Both the position numbers and the translations under genes were made by a program. Positions 19,701 to 29,345 of a stretch of DNA of 64,000 bases are shown one piece after another. The stretch is from Bacteroidota bacterium (GTDB lineage: Bacteria; Bacteroidota; Bacteroidia; B-17B0; Aurantibacillaceae): the NCBI GenBank assembly GCA_020162035.1, contig JAIUNM010000009.1, positions 62,001-126,000 of the forward strand. The letters are read 5' to 3'. Position 1 is the first letter of the stretch; the number at the start of each line of letters is the position of its first letter. The notes below the pieces were generated by a model, which was given only the letters and a program-made list of their open reading frames with translations, did not search any database and was not told the DNA's origin.

Positions 19701-19745
19701 AAATAAAATGACCGAAATTCGTCAATTTAATTTCTGTTTTTCGGT
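19701..19745 (+). repeat. Left 45-bp repeat flanking the AAA/DUF4143 ATPase gene
   Basis: This segment aligns without gaps to 20941-20985 with 37 of 45 identical positions. It contains an inverted repeat ACCGAAA (19711-19717) / TTTCGGT (19739-19745). The conserved core is TGACCGAAA-TCGTCAATTT (third gap position T here, A in the other copy). It ends 21 bp before the GTG start of the ATPase, so it could be an operator or a transposition/recombination end. Confidence 0.75.
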
Positions 19746-19754
19746 AATAAATAT

Positions 19755-19762
19755 TATATTTG
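19755..19762 (+). promoter_or_regulatory. -7 promoter box (TATATTTG) immediately before the ATPase GTG start
   Basis: TATATTTG matches TAnnTTTG and ends only 4 bp before the GTG start. With the usual 5-7 bp to the start site, the mRNA would begin at or next to the start codon (leaderless). Confidence 0.45.
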
Positions 19763-19766
19763 TTTT

Positions 19767-20951
19767 GTGATAAAAAGATATAAGGCAGAAGAAATAGTTA
19801 ATCATTTAAAACATTTTCCAATAGTTACAATACTTGGGCCTAGGCAGTGCGGTAAAACTACGCTTGCCAAGCAACTTATATCTAAAAAAGATAAATTAAT
19901 CTATTATTTTGATTTAGAAAGCCCAGCGGATAAAAGTAAGTTTATAGACCCTGAATATTTTTTATCAAATTTAGAAGCCAAAACTATTATTATTGATGAA
20001 GTTCAAAGACTTCCTGAGCTTTTTGAATTATTAAGATCGTTAGTAGATAAAAACAGAAAAAAAGGAAGATTTTTATTATTAGGATCGGCAAACCCTAATT
20101 TAATTAAAGGGGTTTCCGAAACGCTTGCTGGCCGTATAGCTTACGTTGATGTGAGTCCGTTTAATTTAACAGAAATTTATAAAAAACCGTCAGATGTTCA
20201 AAAACATTGGTTTAGAGGTGGTTTTCCTGATGCATGGTTAAGCAAAACCGAAGCAAGTTGCAGCGAATGGATGAATCAATTTTTTAGAACATTTATTGAA
20301 CGTGATTTAAACACATTGTTTGGTGTTAGTTTTTCAAATGATTTAATGTTTAAATTATGGAAAATGCTTGCTCACTTTAATGGAAGTATTTGGAATGCTG
20401 AATCTTTTGGTAAAGGACTTGACATAAGTAGAAATACAGTTAATAGGTATATTGATTATTTAGAAGGTGCTTTTATGGTAAGATCTTTACCGGCGTATAG
20501 TAATAATGCAAAAAAAAGGTTGGTTAAAAGTCCTAAAATTTATATTAGAGATAGTGGCTTACTTCATTATTTAAGCGATATTTATAGTGTAAAAGAGTTG
20601 TTGTTTAATCCTAATGTTGGAAACGCCTGGGAGGGGTACGTAATTGAACAAATATGCCAACTTTTACCATACCACATTAAACCCTATTATTACCGAACGC
20701 ACGATGGAAGCGAAATGGATTTGGTTTTAGTAAAGGGCATAAAGGTACTTGCGTGCATTGAAATAAAAAACAGTAACAATCCAGTATTATCAAGGGGTTT
20801 TTACGAATCTGTTGATGACTTAAAATGTTTAAATATTTTTGTAATTACACCACACCAAGAGGTGAGTTACAAAAGTAATAAAACCACCGTTGTTTGTGGT
20901 TTACATGGTTTTTTAACTACGTATTTAGTAAAATTAATAAAAACAAAATGA
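19767..20951 (+). CDS. AAA-family ATPase with C-terminal DUF4143 domain
   Basis: The 394-residue protein starts at GTG, and the family-typical opening MIKRYKAEEIVNHLKHFPIV supports that start. The N-terminal AAA_14 ATPase domain has Walker A GPRQCGKTT (about residues 24-32), Walker B TIIIDEVQRLPE (about 72-83) and a sensor-like LLLGSANPNL. The C-terminal half is DUF4143 (RNTVNRYIDYLEGAFMVRSL, then the nuclease-like DGSEMDLVLVKG and ACIEIKNS). The last piece resembles a PD-(D/E)XK core (D...EIK). Proteins of this type are frequent, horizontally mobile and poorly understood. This gene lies alone and is tightly bracketed by 45-bp repeats, with its TGA stop inside the right copy. Confidence 0.9.
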   Translation: MIKRYKAEEIVNHLKHFPIVTILGPRQCGKTTLAKQLISKKDKLIYYFDLESPADKSKFIDPEYFLSNLEAKTIIIDEVQRLPELFELLRSLVDKNRKKGRFLLLGSANPNLIKGVSETLAGRIAYVDVSPFNLTEIYKKPSDVQKHWFRGGFPDAWLSKTEASCSEWMNQFFRTFIERDLNTLFGVSFSNDLMFKLWKMLAHFNGSIWNAESFGKGLDISRNTVNRYIDYLEGAFMVRSLPAYSNNAKKRLVKSPKIYIRDSGLLHYLSDIYSVKELLFNPNVGNAWEGYVIEQICQLLPYHIKPYYYRTHDGSEMDLVLVKGIKVLACIEIKNSNNPVLSRGFYESVDDLKCLNIFVITPHQEVSYKSNKTTVVCGLHGFLTTYLVKLIKTK

Positions 20952-20991
20952 CCGAAAATCGTCAATTTGATTTACGAATTTCGGTCATTTT
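20941..20991 (+). repeat. Right repeat flanking the AAA/DUF4143 ATPase gene, with perfect 13-bp inverted repeat
   Basis: Bases 20941-20985 align gap-free to 19701-19745 (37/45 identical). Here the inverted repeat is extended: AAAATGACCGAAA (20945-20957) pairs perfectly with TTTCGGTCATTTT (20979-20991), with a further TCG/CGA inside. The T tract after the stem could also make it a terminator for the ATPase gene, whose stop TGA (20949-20951) lies in the left arm. Confidence 0.75.
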
Positions 20992-21017
20992 AAGACATTA
21001 ATATTTATTTAAACAAA

Positions 21018-21152
21018 TTACATATAACCACCCATTTGAGTTTTAATTTTTCGCTTTCGCCTACCCCCACAATCTTTGCGTGTTTTACATGTTGATGCTA
21101 TTAAACTAAATAATAACATAAAAACAATCAAATATTTAAAATTTTTATTCAT
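21018..21152 (-). CDS. Small putative lipoprotein (44 residues)
   Basis: The ATG ORF of 44 codons has a basic start (MNKNFKY), a hydrophobic core (LIVFMLLFSLIAS) and a cysteine at residue 22 in the context IASTC, resembling a type II signal peptide with a lipobox. The mature part would be only about 23 residues, strongly basic (KTRKDCGGRRKRKIKTQ), with a second cysteine and the ending MGGYM. It lies just past the aconitase terminator on the same strand and before the ATPase repeat. Very small Cys-anchored proteins are common in Bacteroidota, but I do not recognise a named family. A chance ORF is possible; the signal-like composition argues for a real gene. Confidence 0.5.
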   Translation of the reverse strand: MNKNFKYLIVFMLLFSLIASTCKTRKDCGGRRKRKIKTQMGGYM

Positions 21153-21164
21153 CTTAATAGAAAC

Positions 21165-21199
21165 AAAAAACTCCTTCATTTTTAATGAAGGAGTTTTTT
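21165..21199. terminator. Strong bidirectional terminator downstream of aconitase
   Basis: A perfect 16-bp hairpin (AAAAAACTCCTTCATT, loop TTT, and its complement) with A and T tracts on opposite sides, 14 bp after the aconitase stop. Confidence 0.9.
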
Positions 21200-21212
21200 A
21201 AATTATATTACA

Positions 21213-23480
21213 TTATGCTTTAACGCTTGCTCTAATTATATTTAAAGCGCCACCTGCTTTAAACCACTCAATCTGTTGTGCATTGTAACTATGGTTTACT
21301 TTAAATTCTTCTTTACTACCATCTGCATGTGTTAAAGCAACTGTTAATTGTACACCAGGGGCAAATGTAGTTAAACCAATTACATCAATAACATCATCTT
21401 CTTGTATTTTATTATAATCAGCAGGATTTGCAAACGTAATTCCTAACATACCTTGTTTTTTAAGGTTTGTTTCGTGAATACGAGCAAACGATTTTACGAG
21501 TACAGCTTTAACACCTAAATGACGAGGCTCCATTGCTGCGTGCTCACGCGAGCTTCCTTCGCCATAGTTTTCATCTCCAACTACAATACTTCCAATTCCT
21601 TTTGCTTTATATTGACGCTGAACTACAGGAACACCTTCGTAAGCACCAGTAATTTGATTTTTAATATTATCTGTTTTATCATTAAATGCATTTACTGCAC
21701 CAATTAACATATTATTAGAAATATTATCTAAATGTCCGCGGAATTTTAACCAAGGGCCAGCCATAGAAATATGATCTGTTGTACACTTTCCTTTGGCTTT
21801 AATTAATAATTTTAAACCTTTAAAATCTGCTCCATTCCATGCCGCAAAAGGGTCTAATAATTGTAAACGTTTGCTTGTTGGCTCAACCATAACTTTTACA
21901 TTACTACCATCTAAAGCTGGAGCTTGGTATCCTGCATCTTCAACCGCAAAGCCTTTTGTTGGTAATTCATCGCCATTAGGTGCATCTAATTTTACTTGTT
22001 CGCCTTTTTCGTTTGTTAATGTATCTGTTATTGGATTAAATCCTAAATCACCTGCAATTGCTAAAGCCGAAACTATTTCGGGAGACGCAACAAATGCATA
22101 AGTATTTGGGTTACCATCTGCACGCTTTGCAAAATTTCTATTAAACGAATGCACTATTGTGTTTTTTTCTTGCTTCTCTGCTCCCATCCTATCCCACATA
22201 CCAATACAAGGACCACAAGCATTAGTAAACACAATTGCACCACACTCATCAAAAACTTTTAAAAAGCCATCGCGCTCAATAGTATAACGTATTTGCTCAG
22301 AGCCTGGGTTAATCATAAATCCAGCTTTAGACTTTAATCCTTTTGCTTTTACTTGTTTTGCAATTGAAACAGCGCGAGAAATATCTTCGTAAGAAGAGTT
22401 TGTACAAGATCCAATTAAACCAACTTCAACTTTTAAAGGCCAACCATTTTTAGTAGCCTCTTCTTTTAATTTAGAAATTGGAGTTGCTAAATCTGGTGTA
22501 AAAGGTCCATTAACGTGTGGTTCTAATTCTGATAAATTAATTTCAATTATCTCGTCAAAATATTTACTTGGGTTAGCATACACTTCTGCATCACCCGTTA
22601 AATGTTCTTTAATTCCATCGGCTAAAGCAGCAACATCAGCTCGGCCTGTAGCTTTTAAATAACGACTCATAGAATCATCATATCCAAAAGTAGAAGTAGT
22701 TGCGCCTACTTCAGCTCCCATATTACAAATGGTGCCTTTGCCTGTACAACTTAATGAAATTGCACCTTCACCAAAATATTCAATAATTTTATCTGTACCA
22801 CCTTTAACAGTTAAAATACCTGCAACTTTTAATATAACATCTTTTGCGCTTGCCCAACCATTTAGTTTACCAGTTAATTTAACACCAATTAATTTTGGCA
22901 TTTTAAGTTCCCATGGTAAACCTGCCATAACATCACAAGCATCTGCTCCACCAACACCTATTGCAATCATCCCTAAACCACCTGCATTTACAGTATGAGA
23001 ATCTGTACCAATCATCATTCCACCAGGGAAAGCGTAATTTTCTAAAACAATTTGATGAATGATGCCAGCGCCTGGTTTCCAAAAACCAATTCCATATTTA
23101 TTAGATACTGAAGCTAAAAAATTAAATACTTCTTCGCTTTCTGTTTTTGCTCTATTTAAATCATCTTTAGCACCAACTTTTGCTTGAATTAAATGATCAC
23201 AATGTACCGATGATGGAACGGCTACTTTTGGGCGACCAGCTTGCATAAATTGCAATAATGCCATTTGCGCAGTTGCATCTTGCATGGCAACTCTATCAGG
23301 ATTAAAATCTACATAATCTTTTCCTCTAGCATAATCTTTAACCTGAAAAGACGCATCTAAATGAGAGTATAATATTTTTTCTGCTAAAGTTAAAGGTTTT
23401 CCTAAGGTTTTACGCGCTGCTTCAATTCGAGCAGGCATATTTGCATAAACCTTTTTAATCATTTCAATATCAAATGCCAT
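21213..23480 (-). CDS. acn: Aconitate hydratase (mitochondrial-type)
   Basis: The 755-residue protein has the length and order of mitochondrial-type aconitase. The three [4Fe-4S] ligand cysteines sit in [13 protein letters not shown] and [12 protein letters not shown]. The swivel domain near the C-terminus has the substrate-binding [20 protein letters not shown]. It interconverts citrate and isocitrate in the cytoplasm (TCA cycle). It is monocistronic, with a strong terminator downstream. The region between it and the divergent carB holds their promoters. Type A/B naming varies in this phylum, so the generic symbol is used. Confidence 0.96.
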   Translation of the reverse strand: MAFDIEMIKKVYANMPARIEAARKTLGKPLTLAEKILYSHLDASFQVKDYARGKDYVDFNPDRVAMQDATAQMALLQFMQAGRPKVAVPSSVHCDHLIQAKVGAKDDLNRAKTESEEVFNFLASVSNKYGIGFWKPGAGIIHQIVLENYAFPGGMMIGTDSHTVNAGGLGMIAIGVGGADACDVMAGLPWELKMPKLIGVKLTGKLNGWASAKDVILKVAGILTVKGGTDKIIEYFGEGAISLSCTGKGTICNMGAEVGATTSTFGYDDSMSRYLKATGRADVAALADGIKEHLTGDAEVYANPSKYFDEIIEINLSELEPHVNGPFTPDLATPISKLKEEATKNGWPLKVEVGLIGSCTNSSYEDISRAVSIAKQVKAKGLKSKAGFMINPGSEQIRYTIERDGFLKVFDECGAIVFTNACGPCIGMWDRMGAEKQEKNTIVHSFNRNFAKRADGNPNTYAFVASPEIVSALAIAGDLGFNPITDTLTNEKGEQVKLDAPNGDELPTKGFAVEDAGYQAPALDGSNVKVMVEPTSKRLQLLDPFAAWNGADFKGLKLLIKAKGKCTTDHISMAGPWLKFRGHLDNISNNMLIGAVNAFNDKTDNIKNQITGAYEGVPVVQRQYKAKGIGSIVVGDENYGEGSSREHAAMEPRHLGVKAVLVKSFARIHETNLKKQGMLGITFANPADYNKIQEDDVIDVIGLTTFAPGVQLTVALTHADGSKEEFKVNHSYNAQQIEWFKAGGALNIIRASVKA

Positions 23481-23786
23481 AATGTTTATTTGTTAGTTAA
23501 TTTCTTATTTACAAGCACCTAAATTATTATTATTCTAGTAATTTTCAAAGTGTAAACTTTGGTAAACTCTTAATTTATGTTGTTTTAGTGCTTATTTAGT
23601 GTAATTCTAAATAAGCATTAAGTAAATTTAAAAAGATAAGAAATTGAGTTATACACATCATTTATTTATTACCAATGTGAAAAACTTTAAAAAACGTCAA
23701 TATCTTTTATTTTTTTTAAGCTAAACTGCCTTAACTTTACACGATTTTTTAAGGCAAATTTCTCCTCAAAAAATCAACTTGTTTTT
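23481..23786. promoter_or_regulatory. 306-bp divergent regulatory region between acn and carB, with two inverted repeats
   Basis: No ORF is visible. It holds a perfect 11-bp inverted repeat TGCTTATTTAG (23590-23600) / CTAAATAAGCA (23608-23618) with a 7-nt loop. A 7-bp one, GCCTTAA (23728-23734) / TTAAGGC (23749-23755), lies over a carB promoter-like TAACTTTA (23732-23739). The second position suggests an operator or attenuator for carB; neither repeat has the T tract of a standard terminator. No consensus -7 box for acn is obvious. Confidence 0.45.
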
Positions 23787-26603
23787 ATGCCTAAAGATAC
23801 ATCAATAAAATCTGTTTTAATTATTGGATCTGGTCCTATTATTATTGGCCAAGCTTGCGAATTTGATTATAGTGGGTCTCAAGCTGCAAAAAGCTTAAGA
23901 GAAGAAGGAATAGAAGTTACTTTAATAAACTCAAATCCAGCTACTATTATGACAGATAAAGTAACTGCAGATAATGTTTATTTATTACCGCTTGAAGTAA
24001 AATCAATTATAAAAATTCTTGAAGAAAGAAAAATTGATGCCGTATTACCAACCATGGGAGGGCAAACAGCATTAAACTTAGCTTTGCGTTGTGATGAGAT
24101 GGGTATTTGGAAAAAATACAATGTGCGAATGATTGGAGTAGATATTGAAGCCATTAAAGTTACAGAAGATAGAGATTTATTTAGAGCAAGAATGAACGAA
24201 ATTGGTGTTGGAATGGCACCATCAAAAATTGCTAAAAGTTTTTTAGAAGGTAAAAGCATAGCACAAGAATTTGGATTTCCTTTAGTAATTAGGCCTTCAT
24301 TTACACTAGGAGGAAGTGGAGGAAGCGTTGTGTATGAAAAAGAAAATTTTGATATTTTATTAAATAGAGGATTACAAACTTCGCCAATTCATGAAGTTTT
24401 AATTGATAAAGCAGTTTTGGGTTGGAAAGAATTTGAGTTAGAATTATTAAGAGATAAAAATGATAATGTTGCAATTATTTGTAGCATAGAAAACTTTGAC
24501 CCTATGGGTGTTCATACAGGAGATAGCATAACTGTTGCGCCCGCAATGACATTAAGCGACAGTACGTATCAAAAAATGCGAACACTTGCTATAAAAATGA
24601 TGCGTAGTATTGGAAATTTTGCTGGTGGATGCAATGTTCAATTTGCGGTTAGTAATGATGATAAAGAAGAAATAATAGCGATTGAAATAAATCCAAGAGT
24701 ATCTCGCTCATCTGCACTGGCAAGTAAAGCAACAGGTTACCCTATTGCGCGTATTGCAAGTAAATTGGCTATTGGTTACCAATTAGATGAATTAATAAAT
24801 CAAATCACAAAATCAACATCTGCCTATTTTGAACCAACGTTAGATTATGTTATTGTGAAAATTCCTCGTTGGAATTTTGATAAATTTAAAGGCTGTAATC
24901 GTGAGTTAGGCTTTCAAATGAAATCTGTTGGCGAAGTTATGGGTATTGGAAGATGTTTTCAAGAAGCGCTACAAAAAGCTTGTCAAAGTTTAGAAATTAA
25001 ACGAAATGGCTTAGGTGCAGACGGAAAAGAAATTACTAATCAGGCTGAATTATTACAAGCCCTAGAAAGACCAAGTTGGAACAGATTGTTTATGATTTAC
25101 GATGCCATGAAACTTGGTATTTCAATAAAAACAATTCAAAAACTAACTAAAATTGATAGTTGGTTTTTAGAACAAATTGAGCAGTTAATTGCATTAGAAA
25201 ACGAAATAAGTAAACAAAATTTAACTAACATAAATAAAGATTTATTGCTTGAAGCAAAACAAAAAGGTTATGCAGATAGGCAAATTGCTCATTTATTAAG
25301 ATGCCTAGAAAGTGAAGTTTATAAAAAAAGAACAGAGTTAGGCATTAACCGCACATATAAATTAGTTGATACTTGTGCCGCTGAGTTTGAAGCTAAAACA
25401 CCTTATTATTATTCAACTTTTGAAACAGAAAACGAAAGTATAAAAAGCAGTAAGAAAAAAGTTGTTATACTTGGAAGTGGCCCAAATAGAATTGGACAAG
25501 GAATCGAATTTGATTACAGTTGTGTACATGGTGTTTTGGCAGCTAAAGAATGTGGCTACGAAACAATTATGATTAACTGTAACCCCGAAACCGTTAGTAC
25601 AGATTTTAGTACAGCAGATAAATTATATTTTGAGCCTGTTTTTTGGGAGCATATTTACGATATAATAAAATTAGAACAACCCGTTGGAGTAATTGTACAA
25701 CTAGGTGGACAAACTGCATTAAAATTGGCAGAAAAATTAGAAAAATACGGAATTAAAATTATTGGTACAGATTTTAAATCGTTAGATTTAGCAGAAGATA
25801 GAGGAAGTTTTTCAAATTTATTAAAAGCAAATAATATTCCATATCCTAAATTTGGTGTAATACAAGATGCCGATGAAGCTTTAAATCTTGCTAAAGAATT
25901 AGGCTTTCCTCTTTTAGTTAGACCAAGTTATGTATTAGGCGGACAAAGCATGAAAATTGTTATTAACGAACAAGAACTTGAACAACATGTTGTTAAATTA
26001 TTAAATGACTTACCTGATAATAAAGTTTTACTAGATCATTTTTTAGAAGGTGCTATAGAGGCTGAAAGCGATAGTATTTGCGACGGAAAAGATGTTCATA
26101 TAATTGGGATAATGGAGCATATAGAACCTGCAGGAATACACAGTGGAGATAGTTATGCAGTATTACCTCCTTTTGATTTAAGCGAAAAAGTTCTTAAACA
26201 AATTGAAGAACATACCAAAACAATTGCTCTTGCTTTAAACACAGTTGGTTTATTAAACATACAGTTTGCAATAAAAGATGAAATTGTATATATTATTGAA
26301 GCTAACCCTCGCGCAAGCAGAACTGTACCTTTTATTGCAAAAGCTTATGACGAACCTTATGTAAATTATGCAACTAAAGTAATGCTTGGCGAGAAAAAAA
26401 TAAAAGATTTTAAATTTTCTCCTAAAAAAGAAGGTTATGCCATTAAAGTTCCTGTATTTAGTTATGAGAAATTCCCTGAAATTCAAAAAGAATTAGGGCC
26501 CGAAATGAAAAGTACTGGTGAGGCTATTTACTTTATAAAAGACTTACAAGATGAATATTTTTTAAATATTTATAGCGAAAGGAATTTATATTTAAGTAAA
26601 TAA
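23787..26603 (+). CDS. carB: Carbamoyl-phosphate synthase large subunit (lacking the C-terminal allosteric domain)
   Basis: The 938-residue protein contains two tandem carbamate-kinase-like/ATP-grasp halves. The first starts SVLIIGSGPIIIGQACEFDYSGSQA, the second KVVILGSGPNRIGQGIEFDY (about residue 555). An oligomerisation segment lies between them (LLQALERPSWNRLFMIYDAM). E. coli CarB is about 1,070 residues; the missing last 130 are the MGS-like domain that binds UMP and ornithine. Shortened CarB of about this size is, to my knowledge, normal in Bacteroidota, so this is not a broken gene. It makes carbamoyl phosphate for pyrimidines and arginine from bicarbonate, ATP and glutamine-derived ammonia; carA is not in the window. 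Regulation probably acts at transcription, through the upstream repeats. Confidence 0.95.
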   Translation: MPKDTSIKSVLIIGSGPIIIGQACEFDYSGSQAAKSLREEGIEVTLINSNPATIMTDKVTADNVYLLPLEVKSIIKILEERKIDAVLPTMGGQTALNLALRCDEMGIWKKYNVRMIGVDIEAIKVTEDRDLFRARMNEIGVGMAPSKIAKSFLEGKSIAQEFGFPLVIRPSFTLGGSGGSVVYEKENFDILLNRGLQTSPIHEVLIDKAVLGWKEFELELLRDKNDNVAIICSIENFDPMGVHTGDSITVAPAMTLSDSTYQKMRTLAIKMMRSIGNFAGGCNVQFAVSNDDKEEIIAIEINPRVSRSSALASKATGYPIARIASKLAIGYQLDELINQITKSTSAYFEPTLDYVIVKIPRWNFDKFKGCNRELGFQMKSVGEVMGIGRCFQEALQKACQSLEIKRNGLGADGKEITNQAELLQALERPSWNRLFMIYDAMKLGISIKTIQKLTKIDSWFLEQIEQLIALENEISKQNLTNINKDLLLEAKQKGYADRQIAHLLRCLESEVYKKRTELGINRTYKLVDTCAAEFEAKTPYYYSTFETENESIKSSKKKVVILGSGPNRIGQGIEFDYSCVHGVLAAKECGYETIMINCNPETVSTDFSTADKLYFEPVFWEHIYDIIKLEQPVGVIVQLGGQTALKLAEKLEKYGIKIIGTDFKSLDLAEDRGSFSNLLKANNIPYPKFGVIQDADEALNLAKELGFPLLVRPSYVLGGQSMKIVINEQELEQHVVKLLNDLPDNKVLLDHFLEGAIEAESDSICDGKDVHIIGIMEHIEPAGIHSGDSYAVLPPFDLSEKVLKQIEEHTKTIALALNTVGLLNIQFAIKDEIVYIIEANPRASRTVPFIAKAYDEPYVNYATKVMLGEKKIKDFKFSPKKEGYAIKVPVFSYEKFPEIQKELGPEMKSTGEAIYFIKDLQDEYFLNIYSERNLYLSK

Positions 26604-26604
26604 T

Positions 26605-28080
26605 TTATTTAAATAATTCTATAAAGCTACCTTCTTCATTTTCAGTTAGAATAATTATTTTGTCATCTATACAAATAGAAGATTTAAATTGTAATGTGCT
26701 TTTAACTGAGTTTAATTTATAAGATTTTCCAACAACATTTAATTTTGATATAATTTGAAAATTAGTTTTAAAATCCATTTTTTTAAGATACCAAAAAGAT
26801 TGAGCTTGATTATCTAAACCATAATTTAATTTTACATTTGGCGTTTTTTGATAATACCACTCACAAAAATTTGCAACAGAATCAAAACACAATGTGCCTG
26901 TTAAATCTTTATTATCAGTATTAAAATAAAACTTTTCAATATCTAAATTAGTGCTAAGTTTTGTTTTATCAATTTCAAAATCAGGACCAAAGTTTATACT
27001 TTTAGTTTGTGTATTACAATACTTAAAACAGTTTGTATTATTATCATTTTTAAATAAATTAATTTCAAGTTTTAAAACACCTTCTTCTAAAGAGCCGTAA
27101 TAATTACTAATATTAAAAAGGTATGCATTTTCTACTTTTTTAATACCAGGTTTAATTAATTTAATATCGTTAATTGGCATTTTAAATTCTAACTGATCAG
27201 TAACATTTGCTGATGTATCAATATTTTGCATATATAGCTCTAATATTGTGTGATTTTTAATAGCTAAAATATTAGTGCTACTATTAAATTGTTTATCAGA
27301 TAATTTTTGACCTACTAGTGAAAATGAGTTATTTAAACTGTCAAACTTTAAAGCGCCAAAACAATAAAAGTTATTTGAATTGTAATTTAATTTATTTGCG
27401 TGTAATAATTTACCTGTATTAGCGCAAATTTGCAAAAACCATTGCCCTTTATTTTTTCCATTATTAATATTAACATAACAACAAACTCTATCTAAAACAA
27501 CATTATATATTTTAACAGATTGTATATTTTTTCTATCAAAAGGGAATTGCCATTCTTTTGAATATTGATTTATTTTAGATGAATTAATATTTGTGTACTT
27601 ATTTAAATAAAAAGAAAAACCCATACTATCTTGAGTTTTTTTAATAGTAAATAAATCATTTTTAAAATAGAAATAATCATGTGTAAATCTTGTTAATGCA
27701 TTTACTTTAGTTAAATCTTCATCTTCTAAAAAACTTAATAATTTTAATTTATTATCTAATCTATAAATTGAAACAATTTTTTTCCCTTCTTCTTGTAAAT
27801 AAATATTCAAATAATTATGTATTGTATCAATATCAATTGATGTGTATTTTTTATAACCTTTTAAAGGAATTGATAAGCTATCAATTGCTTGAATTTTAGC
27901 TGTGTATTTAAAAATTTTTAAAAATTGGGTTTTCTCTTTATTAACACCTACAACAAATAAATTTGATTTATACAAAATAGCATTTGAAGAAGTAATTGGG
28001 ATAGTTATATTTTGTGAGTAACTTATACCACTAAACGTTAACAACAAATAAAATAAACTAATCTTTAAATAAATTTTCAT
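26605..28080 (-). CDS. Exported protein of unknown function
   Basis: The 491-residue protein has a signal peptide (MKIYLKISLFYLLLTFSGISYSQ) and no recognisable enzyme motif. The body is rich in beta-strand-like segments with aromatic and polar alternation (SIYRLDNKLKLLSFLED, QFLKIFKYTAKIQ), suggesting a beta-propeller-like periplasmic or surface protein. It is the third gene of a miaA - MFS transporter - this gene series, with a 4-bp overlap with the transporter (ATGA), so it is translationally coupled. It lacks a T9SS C-terminal domain. Convergent with carB, whose stop lies 2 bp away. I do not recognise the family. Confidence 0.7.
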   Translation of the reverse strand: MKIYLKISLFYLLLTFSGISYSQNITIPITSSNAILYKSNLFVVGVNKEKTQFLKIFKYTAKIQAIDSLSIPLKGYKKYTSIDIDTIHNYLNIYLQEEGKKIVSIYRLDNKLKLLSFLEDEDLTKVNALTRFTHDYFYFKNDLFTIKKTQDSMGFSFYLNKYTNINSSKINQYSKEWQFPFDRKNIQSVKIYNVVLDRVCCYVNINNGKNKGQWFLQICANTGKLLHANKLNYNSNNFYCFGALKFDSLNNSFSLVGQKLSDKQFNSSTNILAIKNHTILELYMQNIDTSANVTDQLEFKMPINDIKLIKPGIKKVENAYLFNISNYYGSLEEGVLKLEINLFKNDNNTNCFKYCNTQTKSINFGPDFEIDKTKLSTNLDIEKFYFNTDNKDLTGTLCFDSVANFCEWYYQKTPNVKLNYGLDNQAQSFWYLKKMDFKTNFQIISKLNVVGKSYKLNSVKSTLQFKSSICIDDKIIILTENEEGSFIELFK

Positions 28081-29345
28081 TTTTCTATTAATCCTTCTTT
28101 TTCTCTTTTATTATAATCTAAAATTAAAAAATAATACATAAAAACACCAAAAGCATAAAGCAAACTTGTTATTAAAAATATATTTACAAATTGAAACTGA
28201 TGAGAAAATAAAAACTTAACCATTAAACCACTAATTACCCAACTACCACTCCAAATAGCAGCTGTTAATGCGCTTGTAATTTCTCTGTTGTTTTTACCAA
28301 CATAATTTAAAACAATTTCGGTTGTCATTGGACCAGCCATATTCATAAGCGGTTGTCTTAAAATATAACATACTGCCGCTATTATAACAGCTATAGAATA
28401 TTGATTATAATATTGAGTTGTAGCCATCATTGCCAAGCTTATTACAGCTAACGATTGTGTTGTTGGAATTGCAATTTTATAACCAATGCTTTTTTTAATT
28501 TGTGGAACCATTAACGAACCATAAGCAACTAAAATAGCCGCAATTGCACTTAATATTGAAAACGAACCTTTATCTAAATGGTGTACGTGACTAAAAAACA
28601 AACTTATAAATGGAATTGTTAAACCTGCACCTGTTGCAATTATTAAAGTTGGAATTAATGCTTTAATTATTAAACGCCAATTTGTATTGTTTTTTTCGGA
28701 ATTATTAATTTCTATGTTGTTGTTGTTTTCTTCAACTATTTCTTTAAACTTAAATGCTCTAAAAATATAAAATACACCTCCTAATCCTGCAATAGAGAAT
28801 AAAATTAAAATTACATACTCGTTAAATAATTGTGGATTAATTTTATCAAGAATAACAATAAGCACGCTACTAACTATACTTCCAAAACTCCAAGTACTAT
28901 AACTTAAACTTATTGCCGCAGTTTGATTTTCTTTTTTTGTATTACGTAATATATATGGAGAAACAGGAATTTGCATAAAAGTGAAACTTGCTCCCCATAA
29001 AAAAAGAAATATAATTGATAACCATTTAATTTTCCAAACAAATGATATTACACTTAACAAGCCAAAAATTGGCACACATAAATTTGAAATGGCAAACAAC
29101 CACATTAATTTTTTGCCTTTAATAAATTTACCTAAAGGCCAAGCTAAAACAAATACACCTAAAAATCTAAAAGTTAAAAATGTTGCTATTTCTTCGTTAG
29201 TATAATTTAATTTTTCTAAATACAAGGGTAATACAACCATAAAAGTGGCATTAACCATTTGAATAAAAAATTCGGAAATTATAACATTTAAAACTGGTTT
29301 TTCTATTACCAAAAAATCTTTTATAAACTGTTTGGGATTAACCAT
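28077..29345 (-). CDS. Major facilitator superfamily transporter
   Basis: The 422-residue protein has about 12 hydrophobic helices in two sets of six, joined by a central polar loop with a poly-Asn/Glu stretch (about residues 200-220). The loop between helices 2 and 3 (FRFLGVFVLAWPLGKFIKGKKL) is a relaxed version of the MFS motif A. Helix 4 has the proline-rich FMQIPVSPYILRNT. Substrate cannot be inferred. It overlaps miaA by 8 bp upstream and the exported protein by 4 bp downstream, so the three genes form one operon. Confidence 0.85.
   Translation of the reverse strand: MVNPKQFIKDFLVIEKPVLNVIISEFFIQMVNATFMVVLPLYLEKLNYTNEEIATFLTFRFLGVFVLAWPLGKFIKGKKLMWLFAISNLCVPIFGLLSVISFVWKIKWLSIIFLFLWGASFTFMQIPVSPYILRNTKKENQTAAISLSYSTWSFGSIVSSVLIVILDKINPQLFNEYVILILFSIAGLGGVFYIFRAFKFKEIVEENNNNIEINNSEKNNTNWRLIIKALIPTLIIATGAGLTIPFISLFFSHVHHLDKGSFSILSAIAAILVAYGSLMVPQIKKSIGYKIAIPTTQSLAVISLAMMATTQYYNQYSIAVIIAAVCYILRQPLMNMAGPMTTEIVLNYVGKNNREITSALTAAIWSGSWVISGLMVKFLFSHQFQFVNIFLITSLLYAFGVFMYYFLILDYNKREKEGLIEK

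Noticed and set aside
23787..26603. carB considered truncated because about 130 C-terminal residues are missing
   Set aside because: Both ATP-grasp halves are complete and a CarB of about this length is usual in this phylum as far as I know; treated as intact.
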